From NCBI GenBank assembly GCA_024643655.1, contig JAHEMM010000002.1, forward strand, positions 1 through 64,000: a stretch of DNA of 64,000 bases, written 5' to 3'. Position 1 is the first letter of the stretch. Every line of letters starts with the position of its first letter. The translations under genes were made by a program, and so were the position numbers. This document shows, piece by piece, positions 45,072 through 53,426 of this stretch. Below the pieces are notes generated by a model. The model saw only the letters and a list, made by a program, of their open reading frames with translations, did no database searches and was not told the DNA's origin. Source of the DNA: Chitinophagaceae bacterium (GTDB lineage: Bacteria > Bacteroidota > Bacteroidia > Chitinophagales > Chitinophagaceae).

Positions 45072-45741
45072 CATTGTCTACTACTCTACCTCTTTCTGTA
45101 CGTATCATCCTGGCCGGAAATTTTTGTACAACAATATAATCATGCGATGCCATTACAATTGCTGTATTATAATCTCTCGAAATACTTACTAACAAACTCA
45201 TGATTTCGTCTGAAGTTTCAGGATCAAGGTTTCCGGTAGGTTCATCTGCAAGAATTAGTTTTGGAGAATTTAGCAATGCCCTGGCGATATCTATTCTTTG
45301 TTGTTCTCCACCGCTAAGTTCAAAAGGCATTTTAAATCCCTTTGCCTTTAAACCGACTTTATCCAGTACGTCTGCAATTTTTTCGTCCATTAATTTTTCA
45401 TCTGTCCATCCGGTTGCACGAAGAACAAACTTCAGGTTGTTATTGACATTTCTATCTGTCAATAACTGAAAATCCTGAAAAACAACACCAAGATTCCTAC
45501 GTAGATATGGAACTTTTTTCCAATCCATACCACGTAAACTAAAACCGGCTATTGTGCCTTCTCCTTCTGTTAGCGGCAATTCGCCATACATTGTTTTTAA
45601 TAAACTTGACTTACCTGTTCCTGTTTTACCAACCAGGTAAACAAATTCACCCTTATTTACTGTAAGATTTACGTCCTGTAATACAAGATTGCTTCCTTGA
45701 TAAATATTTGCATGTTGCAATTCAATAATAACTTCAGCCAT
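45052..45741 (-). CDS. ftsE: FtsE-like ABC transporter ATPase
   Basis: A 229-residue ABC ATPase. Walker A is '[18 protein letters not shown]' (about 36-53), the signature '[15 protein letters not shown]' near 142 and Walker B '[13 protein letters not shown]' near 163. 'VFQDFQLL' is the Q-loop, and the early text '[27 protein letters not shown]' is close to FtsE, which with FtsX activates cell-wall hydrolases at the division site. No ftsX is adjacent here, as is common in Bacteroidota. A LolD/MacB-type exporter ATPase is the alternative. It is monocistronic. Confidence 0.85.
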   Translation of the reverse strand: MAEVIIELQHANIYQGSNLVLQDVNLTVNKGEFVYLVGKTGTGKSSLLKTMYGELPLTEGEGTIAGFSLRGMDWKKVPYLRRNLGVVFQDFQLLTDRNVNNNLKFVLRATGWTDEKLMDEKIADVLDKVGLKAKGFKMPFELSGGEQQRIDIARALLNSPKLILADEPTGNLDPETSDEIMSLLVSISRDYNTAIVMASHDYIVVQKFPARMIRTERGRVVDNATINME

Positions 45742-45945
45742 TTATTTTCAATTTGTTGCAAAGTAAAGAAAAGATAAGCAAGAGCGAATTAAAAAAAACA
45801 TAAATAAAATATTAAACCTCAGCGAATTAAAAAAATCATGGGTTGAAAAGGAAAGCACCCCAAAAAAATCACTACTTTAGTCCAAAGTCAAAAAGTTATT
45901 TTTACTTTAATAATCTTAATTATATAAGTGATTAAAAAGAGGAAA

Positions 45946-46230
45946 ATGGAAACTGAAATGTACACATACGATTTGTTAGAAAAAAATTGTTACTATCTTA
46001 TAAAAATGAAAGAAGACTCTCCAGTCACTTTAATTAAAGTGGCAGTTGCTTCCGATCATTGTCTTTTTATACAACGGTATGACGACCCCATGGAAACTGC
46101 ATGGAAATTGAAAAAAGACACCATTTTTGACATTATTGAATGCTTAAGTGACGAAGCTGTAAAAGCCTGGGAAGAACAATTTCTTGGCACTAAAAATCCT
46201 TTTTTTGAAGACGATTCTACAGATGAATAA
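45946..46230 (+). CDS. Small conserved-type cytoplasmic protein, unknown
   Basis: The track begins at a GTG at 45928. The ATG at 45946 is preferred because an AGAGGAA Shine-Dalgarno-like sequence lies just before it, giving 94 residues. The protein is acidic at the end ('FFEDDSTDE') and has the pattern 'YTYDLLEKNCYYLIKMKEDSPVTLIKVAVASDHCLFIQRYDDPMETAWKLKKDTIFDIIECLSDEAVKAWEEQF', a beta-rich start followed by a helix. It has no signal or membrane segment. Not recognised. Confidence 0.75.
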   Translation: METEMYTYDLLEKNCYYLIKMKEDSPVTLIKVAVASDHCLFIQRYDDPMETAWKLKKDTIFDIIECLSDEAVKAWEEQFLGTKNPFFEDDSTDE

Positions 46231-46308
46231 AAAGTAAAACCGTTTATCCAATTTGCAATTGTTTGGTGATTAAAATAGACTATTTTTAGTTTAATCAATC
46301 GCCATTTT

Positions 46309-47790
46309 ATGTACAAGAAAACGAATCCAAAAAAAATAATCACCAGTTTCTTATTACTTATTTCTTTCCATCTTTTTGCACAACCTTCTCCTGCAGAATC
46401 CAAGGAAGAACTCCCCACGGATTATTTAAAAAAAGAATTTCATGAAGGTAGAAGGGAAGCATTACGACAAATAATGCCAGACAGTTCTGTGATAGTCGTA
46501 TTTGCATTCCCTACCCGTACTTTTTCTAATGATGTTGAATATGTATATCATGCAAATCCGGATATGTACTATTTCTCCGGATACAAAGAACCTCACTCTA
46601 TGTTACTGATATTTAAAGAGGAGCAATCTGATGCAGATGGAAATAAATTCAAAGAAATTCTTTTTGTACAAAAGAAAAATGCACAAGCAGAACAATGGAC
46701 TGGTAAGCGATTAGGTGTAGAAGGTACGAATGAAAAACTTGGTATAAAGATGGCATTAAATGGTGCTGATTTTAAAAATTATACTATTGATTTTTCAAAG
46801 TTTACAAAAATTATTTTTGACAAATTCCCAGATGATATTCCTAACAACTATGACAATGCAGATTTATATGATCTCGTTCAGCAATTTAAGCAAAAAGCTG
46901 AAATACCTGAAACTCTTGCTAAACAAACGAGATTTGATACAAGATCTTATCGTCAACTTACCGGTGAATTAAGAGCAATAAAAACGCCGGAGGAATTGGA
47001 CCTACTTCGTAAGGCTGTTGAAATATCCTGTCAAGGGCAAAATGAAGTAATGAAAGCAATTCGACCCGATATGTCTGAACTCGAAATTCAAGGGTTACAT
47101 GAATATGTACATAAAAGATACGGTGCCGAAGGTGTTGGGTATGGATCAATTATTGGTTCAGGAGAAAATGGTTGTATTCTTCATTATATGGAAAACACAA
47201 AAACGAAAATTGGCACTTCAATGATATTGATGGATGTTGGTGCCGAGTATCATGGGTATAGCGCAGATGTTACAAGAACAGTCCCTGTTGATGGGAAATT
47301 TTCAACAGAAGAAAGAGCCATCTACCAATTGGTATATGATGCACAAGAAGAAGCATTTAAAACATTAAAAGATGGATCAAAATTTAGTGATGCCAGTAAA
47401 GCTGCAATGGATGTAATAGCAGAAGGATTAGTGAAATTAGGGATTACCAAAAGTAAGAGTGAAGTACATAAATACTATCCGCATGGATTAGGACATCATA
47501 TTGGACTTGATGTTCACGACAGAGGAGCGATGAGTACATTGAAAAAAGATATGGTGATTACCATAGAACCGGGCATCTACATACCTGAAGGAAGTAACTG
47601 TGATAAAAAATGGTGGAGTATTGCAGTACGCATTGAAGACGATTTGTTAATTACGCAAAATGGTTATGAACTACTCTCCCATTTTGCCCCTAGAAAGATA
47701 GAAGAAATTGAAAAATTGATTAGCCAAAAATCGGTCTTGGATAATTACAAATTGCCACCACTTGAATCTGGGAAGAAGAAAGGGTTTTAA
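46309..47790 (+). CDS. Secreted Xaa-Pro aminopeptidase (M24B)
   Basis: A 493-residue metallopeptidase that removes the N-terminal residue before proline. A signal peptide (about 1-26, '..IITSFLLLISFHLFAQ') directs it to the periplasm. An N-terminal AMP_N domain covers about 35-180. The pita-bread domain carries the dinuclear metal ligands in 'MDVGAEYHGYSADVTRTVPV' (two Asp), 'HGLGHHIGLDVHDRG' (His), 'TIEPGIYIPEG' (Glu) and 'VRIEDDLLIT' (Glu). All five ligands are present, so it should be active. A terminator follows. E. coli PepP is cytoplasmic; the signal sequence makes this a secreted relative. Confidence 0.94.
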   Translation: MYKKTNPKKIITSFLLLISFHLFAQPSPAESKEELPTDYLKKEFHEGRREALRQIMPDSSVIVVFAFPTRTFSNDVEYVYHANPDMYYFSGYKEPHSMLLIFKEEQSDADGNKFKEILFVQKKNAQAEQWTGKRLGVEGTNEKLGIKMALNGADFKNYTIDFSKFTKIIFDKFPDDIPNNYDNADLYDLVQQFKQKAEIPETLAKQTRFDTRSYRQLTGELRAIKTPEELDLLRKAVEISCQGQNEVMKAIRPDMSELEIQGLHEYVHKRYGAEGVGYGSIIGSGENGCILHYMENTKTKIGTSMILMDVGAEYHGYSADVTRTVPVDGKFSTEERAIYQLVYDAQEEAFKTLKDGSKFSDASKAAMDVIAEGLVKLGITKSKSEVHKYYPHGLGHHIGLDVHDRGAMSTLKKDMVITIEPGIYIPEGSNCDKKWWSIAVRIEDDLLITQNGYELLSHFAPRKIEEIEKLISQKSVLDNYKLPPLESGKKKGF

Positions 47791-47794
47791 AAAA

Positions 47795-47822
47795 AGTAGT
47801 AGTCGCTTAAACGACTACTACT
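47795..47822. terminator. Bidirectional terminator
   Basis: Perfect 11-bp stem AGTAGTAGTCG / CGACTACTACT with a CTTAAA loop, between the convergent aminopeptidase and lipoprotein genes. The minus-strand side runs into TTTTTTT. Confidence 0.85.
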
Positions 47823-47836
47823 CAATTCAAACTTTT

Positions 47837-49492
47837 CTATAATACTATATATCTTCTTAATTCTTGTAAAGAATTTCCTAAAGGGCTTGTTAATTCTACT
47901 TTAATTAATCCTATACCTCTAGCATAATAGCTTTTAAGAAAGCCAAGACTAGCTGACATGTCTTGCCATCCAATCACAGGAAATTCGGCTTCTATTCTCT
48001 GCTCTACAACTATTACGTTGTTATATGCAACAGGTGTTGGAGATGTTGAAGTAGTTAAAGAAATTGAAACATCCTTTTGTAATATGGTATTGCTAAACCT
48101 AATTTTTGTTGGAGTACCACCAAGATCAATGGTTACTCCGGCTGAAGGAGTTTTCCAATTAGTTGATGCCGCAACATTATCTTTTAGCATAATATATTCA
48201 ATCCAGACTGGAGTAGTTGCCCCAAAATCTTCAAGATTTACCCATTCAAAATAATCGCCTCCGCTTTTCCGATAATACCCTGAAGAATCTAAAGCTGGTA
48301 ATGGCATTGTACCATCGTTTTCCATGAAAATGTTGAAAGTGCCAGCAGGAACAACATTTGTACCTGAAATTACGGTTCTATATAAACTATCGGTTGCAAT
48401 ATCATCAAACTCATAGCTCCAATTACTACCAATTGTTCTGGGAAAATAATCATTTGATATTGGGGGAGAATAAGTTTGACTAAAAGTACAAGTGCTAGTT
48501 CCCCATTTAACTGTATAAGTGAAAGATCCGGAGTTAATAGGTGTACCATTAGCAGTAAGTGTAAATGGAGTAGTTGTAGCAGTCGTAAAATTTCCTGTTC
48601 CACTAAACCAAACCCCATTCATTGTATCTGATGTTATGCTATATACTCCAGTTGAAGTTACTGTTGCATTTAACTGTACTGTATTAGATGTTGTCATGGC
48701 CTGACCAGCAGTATAAGTGCCAGCAAAAGTCGCACCACTGCAATCAATTGTACCAGCAGCTGGGCCAGCAACATTAACAGGAAAGGTACATTGGCTTGTA
48801 CCTAATTTAACTGTGAATAGTTTATTTCCAGTTGCAGTTGCCGCAGGTATACTTCCATTAGCAGTTAACACTACTGTTTGAGATGAAGAAATAACTCCAG
48901 CAAAATAAAACCAAATGCCAGCGATAGTGTCTGTACTAATAATAAAATTTCCAGGTGTTGTAACATTAACTTGTACACTCACATTATTGGCCGATGTTAA
49001 TGCAATACCAGGGCTATAAGCTCCATTCACAGAAATTGGAGCACAAGCTGTTGGCGAGCCACCTAAAGCCCCAACCCCAGGTTGAGCTACAACTACTTGT
49101 ATGTCACAAACAGTACTATCAAAACTAACTACAAAATTATTAGTGCCCGAAGTAAATGGAGTACCAAAACCTCTCAATTTTACTGAGTTAATACCAGGTG
49201 TAGTAAAAATGCCAGTTGCACGGAAAAAGTATCCATTCACCGTATCTGTTGAAATAATATAAGTTCCAGTGGTAATGACATTGACGGAAACAGTCATAGT
49301 ATTAGAGTCGGCAACCAATGGCTTAGTAGCCTGATATATACCGTTTACAGTTTTTGGAAGACAATCTCCCGATATATCAGCTTGAAGGCTACCTTTTGCG
49401 GGTGAATTATTTCCTTCAAAGCTTAGTTCTTTCTGGCATCCAATAACGAAAATGACACACATTACTAACCAGAAGAAAAAGTGTTTTTTCAT
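47837..49492 (-). CDS. Lipoprotein with three Ig-like beta repeats
   Basis: This 551-residue protein starts with a lipoprotein signal (MKKHFFFWLVMCVIFVIGC, Cys19). Three repeats of about 100 residues follow (about 42-135, 148-240 and 249-342). Each has the pattern 'C..xxVNGxYxxGxxLxxxNxVxVxVxVTxxGxYxISTDTxNGxWFxxxGxF' and ends in 'FTVxxGTSxCTF'. The paired Cys in each unit probably form a disulfide. The C-terminal 200 residues ('YFPRTIGSNWSYEFDD..') form a different domain, as in secreted proteins with a calycin-like tail. It is likely a cell-surface protein, perhaps an adhesin or part of a larger complex (inference). Codon use matches its neighbours. Confidence 0.82.
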   Translation of the reverse strand: MKKHFFFWLVMCVIFVIGCQKELSFEGNNSPAKGSLQADISGDCLPKTVNGIYQATKPLVADSNTMTVSVNVITTGTYIISTDTVNGYFFRATGIFTTPGINSVKLRGFGTPFTSGTNNFVVSFDSTVCDIQVVVAQPGVGALGGSPTACAPISVNGAYSPGIALTSANNVSVQVNVTTPGNFIISTDTIAGIWFYFAGVISSSQTVVLTANGSIPAATATGNKLFTVKLGTSQCTFPVNVAGPAAGTIDCSGATFAGTYTAGQAMTTSNTVQLNATVTSTGVYSITSDTMNGVWFSGTGNFTTATTTPFTLTANGTPINSGSFTYTVKWGTSTCTFSQTYSPPISNDYFPRTIGSNWSYEFDDIATDSLYRTVISGTNVVPAGTFNIFMENDGTMPLPALDSSGYYRKSGGDYFEWVNLEDFGATTPVWIEYIMLKDNVAASTNWKTPSAGVTIDLGGTPTKIRFSNTILQKDVSISLTTSTSPTPVAYNNVIVVEQRIEAEFPVIGWQDMSASLGFLKSYYARGIGLIKVELTSPLGNSLQELRRYIVL

Positions 49493-49625
49493 ATGTATAA
49501 ATTATAATAAACCCTAAAAATAAGATAATTTATTAACCCGTAGTGTTGAAAATCAAATAAATACCCAATTATTATACCAAAGCACTGTCTAAAACAATAC
49601 TTATTTTTGAACCTAATACGATAAT

Positions 49626-50318
49626 ATGAAAAACGTAATATTCGCATATTTATTATTATTTACATTTTCCTGTCAATCACAAACTGAAATGAAAGAAAAG
49701 GTGTTGGCAGATGAGTTTGAGAAAGAAATACAGGATTCGGAAGTACAGGTATTGGATGTAAGAACTGCCGGAGAATTTAAAACCGGTTATATTAAAAAAG
49801 CATTACAGGCCGATTGGACAAATAGAGAACAATTTAATGATCGTATACAATATGTAGATAAAAACAAACCAATTTATGTCTATTGCCTGGTTGGTGGACG
49901 AAGTAATGCCGCAGCAAAATGGTTAAGGGAAAATGGATACACTAATGTAGTGGAATTGCAAGGTGGTATTAATGCATGGAAAGCCGAAAAAAAACCATTA
50001 GAAGGAAGCAGCAATGAAATACAATTAACTATGGAGCAATACCTGGCAAGTATTCCAAAGGATAAAACAACATTAGTTGACTTTGGAGCTAATTGGTGTC
50101 CACCTTGTGTAAAAATGGAACCTGTATTGGAAGAGTTAAAAAAAACAAAAGCAATTGACTTTACATTTTTAAAAGTTGATGCTGGGGTTCATACTGAACT
50201 TTTGACTGCACTGAATATTGAACCAATTCCGGTTTTCATCATTTATAAAAAAGGTAAAGAAGTTTGGCGCAAAGAAGGTCTTGTAAGTAAAGAAGAATTT
50301 ATAGCACAATTGAAATAG
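49626..50318 (+). CDS. Rhodanese-thioredoxin fusion lipoprotein
   Basis: A 230-residue protein with a lipoprotein signal (MKNVIFAYLLLFTFSC, Cys16) and two redox/sulfur domains. The rhodanese domain (about 25-120) has the active loop 'YCLVGGRS' and the start 'VQVLDVRTAGEFKTGYIKKA'. The thioredoxin domain (about 135-230) has 'DFGANWCPPCVKMEP', with the active CxxC as CPPC, and the cis-Pro in 'EPIPVFIIY'. Both catalytic Cys are present. The fusion suggests periplasmic sulfur transfer or protein-thiol redox, with persulfide on the first domain reduced by the second (inference). It lies 18 bases upstream of a metallophosphoesterase gene and forms a probable three-gene operon. Confidence 0.9.
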   Translation: MKNVIFAYLLLFTFSCQSQTEMKEKVLADEFEKEIQDSEVQVLDVRTAGEFKTGYIKKALQADWTNREQFNDRIQYVDKNKPIYVYCLVGGRSNAAAKWLRENGYTNVVELQGGINAWKAEKKPLEGSSNEIQLTMEQYLASIPKDKTTLVDFGANWCPPCVKMEPVLEELKKTKAIDFTFLKVDAGVHTELLTALNIEPIPVFIIYKKGKEVWRKEGLVSKEEFIAQLK

Positions 50319-50336
50319 CTTGCGAAAATACAAACG

Positions 50337-51263
50337 ATGAAAAGAAAAGATTTTTTACAAACTACAACTGCTATCGTTGGAGGTAGTCTCCTGCCAGTAG
50401 ATTCATTTTCAAATGAATCTTTAAAAAAATCTATTCGCTTTGCACATATAACGGATATACATATTAAACCTGGCCTTATTCCTGAAAAGGGTATGGCTAA
50501 TGCTTTGCAACATGTACAAAAACAAAAAGTAAATTTCATTATCAACGGCGGTGATGCTATCAATGATGCATTGGGTGCAGACAAACAAAAAACAAAAGAA
50601 CAGTGGAATCTCTTTCATTCAATATTAAAAAAAGAAAATAATTTACCGGTGTATCATACAATCGGTAATCATGATGTGTGGGGATGGTTTATTAAAAATG
50701 ATAAACCTGAAAACGATCGGCTATATGGCAAAGTTTGGGTAACTGAAGAATTGCAATTAGAAAACAGATATTATAGTTTCAAAAAAGAGAAGTGGAATTT
50801 TATTGTACTCGATAGCACCCAATTAAATCCAGCTGGTGGGTATATTGGCAAATTAGATGAAGAGCAATTTTCCTGGTTACAAAAAGAATTAGCAAAAATC
50901 CCTGCAACCGAATTTGTATGCATTGTATCTCATATACCAATACTTTCAATTTGCGCAGGTTTGTTTTTTAATAAAAACCAACCTAACGGCGATTTACTTA
51001 TACAAAGAAATCTGATGCATACTGACTTTCTTGCTTTGAAAAAATTATTTTTAAATTATCCGCAAATAAAAGTTTGTATAAGCGGACATATACATTTACA
51101 AGATGAATTAAATTATCTTGGCATACAATATTTCTGTAATGGTGCTGTTTCTGGCAATTGGTGGAATGGTTCATTTCAGGAGTTTGCTCCCTCGTATGCA
51201 ATAATGGAATTATTTAATGACGGTACAGTAAAACGAACAATGATACCTTATGAACAACAATAA
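50337..51263 (+). CDS. Exported calcineurin-like metallophosphoesterase
   Basis: A 308-residue dinuclear metal phosphoesterase. The motifs are in order: 'FAHITDIHIKPG' (Asp, His), 'INGGDAIND' (Asp), 'HTIGNHDVWG' (Asn, His), 'VSHIPIL' (His) and 'SGHIHLQ' (His, His). All metal ligands are present. The N-terminus 'MKRKDFLQTTTAIVGGSLLP' looks like a Tat-type signal with a single Arg-Lys pair. Substrate unknown; the icc/CpdA-like branch of phosphodiesterases is a possibility. It is the second gene in the operon, and its end overlaps the start of the YCF48-like gene by 14 bases. Confidence 0.9.
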   Translation: MKRKDFLQTTTAIVGGSLLPVDSFSNESLKKSIRFAHITDIHIKPGLIPEKGMANALQHVQKQKVNFIINGGDAINDALGADKQKTKEQWNLFHSILKKENNLPVYHTIGNHDVWGWFIKNDKPENDRLYGKVWVTEELQLENRYYSFKKEKWNFIVLDSTQLNPAGGYIGKLDEEQFSWLQKELAKIPATEFVCIVSHIPILSICAGLFFNKNQPNGDLLIQRNLMHTDFLALKKLFLNYPQIKVCISGHIHLQDELNYLGIQYFCNGAVSGNWWNGSFQEFAPSYAIMELFNDGTVKRTMIPYEQQ

Positions 51264-52293
51264 ACTTTCTCTACCCCGCATTTTCTTATTGACAATTTGT
51301 ATTACTATTTCTTTCAATGTTATTGCGCAACAAAGATTATCAGTTGAAATATTAACATCCGGTAATGGAATTAGTCTTCGTGGGTTGAGTGTTGTAAATG
51401 ACAATGTAATTTGGGTAAGTGGCAATAAAGGAACTGTAGGCCGATCAAATAATGGAGGGAAAACATGGAACTGGATGACTGTGAAAGGTTTCGAGAAAAC
51501 CGATTTCAGAGATATTGAAGCCTTTGATGGCGCAACTGCAGTTATTATGGCCATTGCAGAACCTGCTTATATTTTGAAAACTACTGATGGTGGTGCTACC
51601 TGGAAAGTTGTTTATGAAAATAAGACAAAAGGTATGTTTCTTGATGCAATGGAATTCTGGAATGAGCAAGCTGGTATAGTAATTGGTGATCCTATCAATG
51701 GCCGGTTTTTCGTTACCAGAACTTTTGATGGTGGCAACACCTGGCAGGATATTCCTTTTGCTAACCGACCAGTTGCTGATAGTGGTGAGGCTTGTTTTGC
51801 TGCTAGCGGAACCAATATAAGAGCATTGGATAGAGATGAAGCAGTTTTTATTACCGGTGGCTTGAAATCAAGATTATTTATCAGAGACACACCTATTCCC
51901 TTACCTATTTTGCAGGGGCAAGAAACAACTGGTGCAAATTCTTTAGCCGTTTGGGATAAATTAAAATTAAGCGGGGGGAAACGATTGATAGTTGTTGGAG
52001 GTGATTTCAATAATCCAACATCAACTGATAAAAATTGCTTTTATACTACAAATGGTGGTAAGTCCTGGTTAGCACCGAATAAACCTCCTCATGGCTATCG
52101 TAGCTGTGTAGAATATTTTTCAAAAACTGATTTATTTAGTTGTGGGTTGAACGGAGTTGATTTTACGCATGACGGTGGCAAAAATTGGAAATGGATAAGT
52201 AAAGAAAGCTTTCATGTAGTGAGAGCATCCAAATTAGGAGCAGCAATTTTCCTTGCTGGTGCAGACGGAAAAATTGGCAAAATTGTTTGGTAG
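51250..52293 (+). CDS. Secreted YCF48/BNR-like beta-propeller protein
   Basis: A 347-residue protein with a signal peptide (about 1-27, '..LLTICITISFNVIA'). BNR/Asp-box turns recur throughout: 'SNNGGKTWNWM', 'TTDGGATWKVVY', 'TFDGGNTWQDI', 'TTNGGKSWLA' and 'THDGGKNWKWI'. Such repeats form a propeller like YCF48/HCF136 or a sialidase-type protein. In Bacteroidota relatives it is often called an oxidoreductase, but no cofactor motif is visible. It overlaps the metallophosphoesterase gene by 14 bases and so is translated with it. A role as a periplasmic assembly or binding protein for its operon partners is possible. Confidence 0.88.
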   Translation: MNNNKLSLPRIFLLTICITISFNVIAQQRLSVEILTSGNGISLRGLSVVNDNVIWVSGNKGTVGRSNNGGKTWNWMTVKGFEKTDFRDIEAFDGATAVIMAIAEPAYILKTTDGGATWKVVYENKTKGMFLDAMEFWNEQAGIVIGDPINGRFFVTRTFDGGNTWQDIPFANRPVADSGEACFAASGTNIRALDRDEAVFITGGLKSRLFIRDTPIPLPILQGQETTGANSLAVWDKLKLSGGKRLIVVGGDFNNPTSTDKNCFYTTNGGKSWLAPNKPPHGYRSCVEYFSKTDLFSCGLNGVDFTHDGGKNWKWISKESFHVVRASKLGAAIFLAGADGKIGKIVW

Positions 52294-52358
52294 TAAATAA
52301 CAATAGATTATTAACCAATAAAGATGCAAAAAACTGAATAATTAAATCTATCCTTTTT

Positions 52359-52940
52359 TTATAAATTATCTAAAATCTCTTTTACACTTGGTCGTTTTTT
52401 ATAATTTTCATCAAAAAAACGATACGTAATTGTAGATTCTTTATCAATAATGTATACTGCAGGTACTGGTAAGTTTGCACCATTCTCTCCATTAAGCTTT
52501 TCCAAATCCAATCCTGCATTTCTATATCTGGTCACTGTGTTTTCAGGAACTTCAAATGCTACTTTGTAAGCTTTCATGATCTTTAAATCCTTATCATGCA
52601 GAACGGAATATTCAGCCTTTGTTTTTTCAATTGTCTTTTCAACCATTTCACTCTTTTCGGGACTAACTGCCAAAAGTGTAGCACCCTTATCCAAAATAAA
52701 TTGAAGTGAGTCTTGTAATGCTGACAATTGTCTGTTACAATACGGACACCATTGTCCACGGTAAAACACCAATACAACTTTACCTTCTTTCAATAAATCT
52801 TTTAAACGTATTTCTTTATCATTTTGATCTGTCGCTTTAAAATCCGGCGCTTTAGATCTTATAAATAATCCTTCTGGGGCTTCTTGTGCAAAAGCACCAA
52901 TTGAGATTACCATTAATACTAACAAAACTAATTTTTTCAT
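52359..52940 (-). CDS. Secreted peroxiredoxin-like (AhpC/TSA) protein
   Basis: A 193-residue thioredoxin-fold protein with a signal peptide (MKKLVLLVLMVISIGAFA). The active region 'VLVFYRGQWCPYCNRQLSALQDSL' (about 54-77) has a CPYC motif in place of the peroxiredoxin PxxxTxxC, as in AhpC/TSA-like proteins of the 'peroxiredoxin-like' group that may act as thiol-disulfide exchangers or bacterioferritin-comigratory-type peroxidases. 'LFIRSKAPDFKATDQNDKEIRLKDLL' is the usual start. Export suggests periplasmic redox work. It is monocistronic. The nearby rhodanese-thioredoxin lipoprotein could be a reductant (inference). Confidence 0.87.
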   Translation of the reverse strand: MKKLVLLVLMVISIGAFAQEAPEGLFIRSKAPDFKATDQNDKEIRLKDLLKEGKVVLVFYRGQWCPYCNRQLSALQDSLQFILDKGATLLAVSPEKSEMVEKTIEKTKAEYSVLHDKDLKIMKAYKVAFEVPENTVTRYRNAGLDLEKLNGENGANLPVPAVYIIDKESTITYRFFDENYKKRPSVKEILDNL

Positions 52941-53079
52941 ACTACTAAAATTATTTTTAATTCGAAAATAAGTTATTAAAGATCATTTATTTGTCATACC
53001 TGCGACTTAAAAAGAGATTAGTTTTTTTCTTATTTTTACCCGCCTCGAAAGTAAATTATTAAACATAAACCTTCTATCA

Positions 53080-53334
53080 ATGTCAAATTCTCATAGTGAA
53101 AGATTCCTTACCAAATTACTTTTTGGTTTCGGTTGTGTTATTGGTGGAATTTTCTTTATTCTTTTTGCAAGTTTTGACAGAGTAAAGTATGATGATTGGT
53201 ATCCGTGGGCAATCGTTGCATCTGTTTTAATTTGTACCGGCCTTTATCTGCTACTGAGTGCTTTTGTACATAAAGTAAAGTCAGATTTTATTAAGAGACA
53301 AAAGGATAAGGAAAAGCAGAAGTCCGCAAAATAA
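53080..53334 (+). CDS. Small two-helix membrane protein
   Basis: An 84-residue protein with two predicted membrane helices (about 12-30, 'LLFGFGCVIGGIFFILFAS', and 44-66, 'AIVASVLICTGLYLLLSAFVH') and a Lys-rich cytoplasmic tail ('FIKRQKDKEKQKSAK'). It has no recognised domain. It lies convergent to smc, which ends 92 bases downstream. Function unknown. Confidence 0.72.
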   Translation: MSNSHSERFLTKLLFGFGCVIGGIFFILFASFDRVKYDDWYPWAIVASVLICTGLYLLLSAFVHKVKSDFIKRQKDKEKQKSAK

Positions 53335-53426
53335 CATGATACTTTGCATAAAAAGTATGAATTTAAATAATTAGACCTCTAGTCATAATTAAAAATTCCT
53401 TTTTACTACTATTCAATTGATAAAAC

